From Methylococcales bacterium (GTDB lineage: Bacteria; Pseudomonadota; Gammaproteobacteria; Methylococcales; Methylomonadaceae), in assembly GCA_023134955.1 (NCBI GenBank), contig JAGLUC010000093.1, positions 1 to 6,269 on the forward strand: a stretch of DNA of 6,269 nucleotides. Direction: 5' to 3'. A program made the position numbers and the translations under genes. Positions 4,003-6,269 of this stretch are shown here, in pieces (within the stretch, counting starts at the first letter, position 1; the number at the start of each line of letters is the position of its first letter). The notes beneath the pieces were generated by a model. It was not told where the DNA came from, searched no databases, and saw only the letters and a program-made list of their open reading frames with translations.

Positions 4003-5952
4003 TTATATTAGTTTTTCCCCATCACTACTCCATCGTTTTTTAACATATTGACTAAATTCTATTTCATCCGCATGTTCCATTACAATAACTTGAGGAGCAA
4101 AACCACAATCATTTTTAATAGTCGATATTTCTTCAACAATAACTTTGAAGATATTTTTCACCTGCTTAATATTGTCATCAAATGTAGGTTCATCATCAAC
4201 TTTCTTTTGCTCTTTATCTTCTCTAATAACATTTATTGCTTTTGGGAAATATACTTGACTTGGTTGGTCAATAAATAAAAAAGAGGGTATGCAAGAATTT
4301 TTTTCTTTACAACTAAGATGCAAAAGCGATAAAAATAACGACAAATGGCAAGCTAACCAATTTGCTCCACTTCCCATTTCTGATAGCCTAATCTTTTGTT
4401 TTTCATACACATGATAAAACTCAAAAGCTTTTAAATCAAAACGCATTATTCCAGGTTGTAACTCTTTTTCAAAATCAAGCTTTTCACTTATTTCTGTCAT
4501 TCGTTCACTTATAAAACTATCGGCATCCTTATATTTAGCCTCTAAATCATACCCAGCTAATTTCCCTTCAAGAAAACTTATTTTAGTTTTTATTTCCTCA
4601 ATATCAATAGGACTTTGAGCTAATGTTGGTGTTTCAAGAATTTGCTCTAATATAGCTTCTATTCTTCCGCGTAAACGCATTAATGTTTCACGCAAGGATT
4701 GATTCTTAATAACTTCTTGACTAGATTTTTCTAAACTCTCTATTTCCAGTGTAATTATTCTAATATCTTTTTTTTGAGAATCACTTTTTTCAATTAATTT
4801 ATTAATATGCTCTGAACTATCAGTTTCATATTTCCCGACATTTTTTAATTCTTCAATAAGTTCATTTCTTGACAGCCTTATTGTTTCAACTTTATCTTCA
4901 ATTTCAGGAACTTTATGATGACATATTGGGCACTCAATTTTATCCTTAAATCCTTCAAAATCATTAGATAAAATAATTTGATTTAGCGTATTACCATAGC
5001 TATATGCATCTGTATTATTGTCATTGACCTGTTTAATAAGATGCGTAGTTTCTGATAATTCAACTCTATATTTTTTTCGTGTATTATTCAGATTAAGGAG
5101 TTGAAGTTTAATATCACTATCTTCTTCAGCCGTTCTAGGAATAACGGGTAAATTTTCTGCTATTTTTTTAAGTTCTCTTAAAGTAAGCTCAATACCTAAA
5201 ATAAGACCAATAGATGTGTAATATTGTTCAATAGGTACTCTTAATCGCCTTATTTGTTCATCTTTATTTAATTCAAGTGATTTTTTTCGCTTTGCTTCAG
5301 CATCTAACTGTTTTTTCTTAGCTTCAAATTGTTGCTTTAAACTATAATACTCCGCATCTACCCAACCAAGTAATATTGGAAGTTGGTCAATAGTTTTTTT
5401 TCTTTTTTGGTAATCGTCAAACCTATAAAATAAGCTGTGTTTATTGGCAATTAGGTTTTGATGTTGAAATAACAGTGAGACAAAGCTACGCATTGTAACT
5501 TTTCCTGCTTTTCTTCTATCTTCTTCACTACTTTCACGAGTATCTAAAACGGCTAATCCTAAATGTTGCTCAACATCTTGTTGAACATCTTTCATTTGTC
5601 TTAAAGATTGACTGTTGAAATAGTCAAAAGAAAAAATCTCTAAAAAATCACTCTCAACTTCAAATGAAAAATATGCTTTTGTTCTATTACTGCTTTTCCA
5701 ATGAGGACGAGCGATAACTAGATATTTTTCTGAGACTTTTATGATAATGCAAAATAATTCAGTAAAGTCTGTTATTTTTCCAACAGGTATAGTTGAACGA
5801 GATGAAAATAAACAATAATCAACAATTTCAATTAATGCACTTTTTCCTGTTTTAGAATTACCTGTTATTATATTAAGACCATCACCAAGGGAAACGTCTC
5901 TCATTTCTCCAGCTTGAGAAAACAGAACTATTTTTTTAATGTAAGCATTCAT
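4003..5952 (-). CDS. ABC-3C system ATPase, DUF3732-like SMC/Rad50-type protein
   Basis: A 649-residue ABC ATPase of the Rad50/SMC type, matching DUF3732 proteins of ABC-three-component systems. Order: N-terminal ATPase lobe starting YIKKIVLFSQAGEMRDVSL, Walker A GNSKTGKS (31-38), Q-loop region near LLFQHQNL (160-167), charged coiled-coil arm about 200-480, then the C-terminal lobe with signature RLSEMGSGANW (522-532), Walker B FLFIDQPSQVYFP (558-570) and H-loop VMEHADE (624-630). CPIC at 341-344 sits mid-coil like the CxxC zinc hook of Rad50, so dimerisation through zinc is likely. The residue after Walker B Asp562 is Gln rather than the usual catalytic Glu; to my knowledge DQPSQ is characteristic of this family. 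Its ATG overlaps the middle-component stop (ATGA), and an AGGA lies 11 bases upstream. It probably senses or acts on nucleoprotein structures and controls an effector encoded upstream. It is visibly AT-richer than nudF. Confidence 0.85.
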   Translation of the reverse strand: MNAYIKKIVLFSQAGEMRDVSLGDGLNIITGNSKTGKSALIEIVDYCLFSSRSTIPVGKITDFTELFCIIIKVSEKYLVIARPHWKSSNRTKAYFSFEVESDFLEIFSFDYFNSQSLRQMKDVQQDVEQHLGLAVLDTRESSEEDRRKAGKVTMRSFVSLLFQHQNLIANKHSLFYRFDDYQKRKKTIDQLPILLGWVDAEYYSLKQQFEAKKKQLDAEAKRKKSLELNKDEQIRRLRVPIEQYYTSIGLILGIELTLRELKKIAENLPVIPRTAEEDSDIKLQLLNLNNTRKKYRVELSETTHLIKQVNDNNTDAYSYGNTLNQIILSNDFEGFKDKIECPICHHKVPEIEDKVETIRLSRNELIEELKNVGKYETDSSEHINKLIEKSDSQKKDIRIITLEIESLEKSSQEVIKNQSLRETLMRLRGRIEAILEQILETPTLAQSPIDIEEIKTKISFLEGKLAGYDLEAKYKDADSFISERMTEISEKLDFEKELQPGIMRFDLKAFEFYHVYEKQKIRLSEMGSGANWLACHLSLFLSLLHLSCKEKNSCIPSFLFIDQPSQVYFPKAINVIREDKEQKKVDDEPTFDDNIKQVKNIFKVIVEEISTIKNDCGFAPQVIVMEHADEIEFSQYVKKRWSSDGEKLI

Positions 5953-6269
5953 ATATTTGTTATTCCTAATTTAACAAAAACATTTCGATAATCTTCTTTG
6001 GCCAAAATTCCCCCAAGATAATAAGCGGCTTTACAATAATCACGGTTAATAGCGTGCTTTTCTTTTTTGTATTTAATTATATTTTCGACTGTTATAAATT
6101 CATCTATTTTAAGCGTTTCAACATTTGCCAAATAGATAAGTCCTTTATTTGTAAATTCACGATATTGCTCGACTTGATTGTTTTTATTAAGCAAAGCATT
6201 TTTTATTTCTAAGGTATTTTTATTGTTTAAAATACTGCTAAAGCTACTTGTAGTTATAGCTACAGATAA
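5949..6269 (-). CDS. ABC-3C middle component, C-terminal part (5' end beyond window)
   Basis: The frame is open from the right edge of the window to the TGA at 5949-5951, giving 106 residues of a longer protein. The C-terminal block KYKKEKHAINRDYCKAAYYL then GGILAKEDYRNVFVKLGI resembles the conserved end of 'three component ABC system middle component' proteins, where a D-x-x-x-C/K-A-x-x-L-G-x-x-x-A pattern precedes a short GI/V-containing tail. A TTG at 6192-6194 could be read as a start, but the frame continues upstream without a stop (LSVAITTSS... ), and the family is usually about 150 residues, so roughly the first third is missing here. The stop overlaps the ATPase start as ATGA, so both are translated from one mRNA. 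The protein is thought to bridge the ATPase and the effector; that role is inferred from gene context in the family. Confidence 0.72.
   Translation of the reverse strand, partial: LSVAITTSSFSSILNNKNTLEIKNALLNKNNQVEQYREFTNKGLIYLANVETLKIDEFITVENIIKYKKEKHAINRDYCKAAYYLGGILAKEDYRNVFVKLGITNI

Noticed and set aside
4048..4278. Plus-strand 76-codon frame rich in Phe, Ile and Asn
   Set aside because: It is antisense to the C-terminal lobe of the ABC ATPase, and its composition is just the reverse of Lys/Glu-rich coding sequence.
5949..6194. Middle component as a complete 81-residue protein starting at TTG 6194
   Set aside because: The frame stays open to the window edge and the family is longer, so a truncated gene at the boundary is more likely than an internal TTG start.

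Overview
AT-rich bacterial DNA. The protein families (NudF, soluble PQQ-type sugar dehydrogenase, IS200-type TnpA, COG4185-like zeta kinase), together with palindromic repeats of the GTTCCCA...TGGGAAC type, suggest a gammaproteobacterium such as a Methylococcales or Thiotrichales member. That is an inference from memory of similar sequences, not a database result.

Left part (1-1822): a two-gene minus-strand operon. A secreted glucose/sorbosone-dehydrogenase-like beta-propeller protein is followed, with a one-base overlap, by an ADP-ribose pyrophosphatase (nudF). These look like ordinary metabolic or housekeeping genes.

Middle part (about 1905-4002): a patch shaped by mobile DNA. It starts with a compact IS200/IS605-type insertion sequence (tnpA only, hairpins at both ends). 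The right end of this element runs into a small minus-strand helix-turn-helix gene, which now reads its last codons and stop from the IS hairpin. Next come an 87-bp three-hairpin palindromic repeat and a zeta-toxin-like P-loop kinase gene with a Gly-to-Arg change in its Walker A motif. A 58-codon partner ORF overlaps the kinase gene by ATGA. After it lie a 19-codon remnant of a cysteine desulfurase (IscS/NifS-like) N-terminus, a MITE-like inverted-repeat element of about 136 bp abutting that remnant, and a possible weak terminator.

Right part (4003-6269): the last two genes of a minus-strand ABC-three-component (ABC-3C) type conflict system. These are a DUF3732-like SMC/Rad50-type ATPase with a zinc-hook-like CPIC motif and, overlapping it by ATGA, the C-terminal part of a 'middle component' protein cut by the window edge. 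The third component, normally the effector, is not visible and would be expected just beyond position 6269. This is the most interesting system in the window: the ATPase and middle component are recognisable, but what the system does depends on the missing gene.

The zeta-like operon (+) and the ABC-3C operon (-) converge around 3703-4002. The clustering of a toxin-like kinase, a conflict ATPase and mobile elements looks like a small defence or accessory island next to conserved genes.
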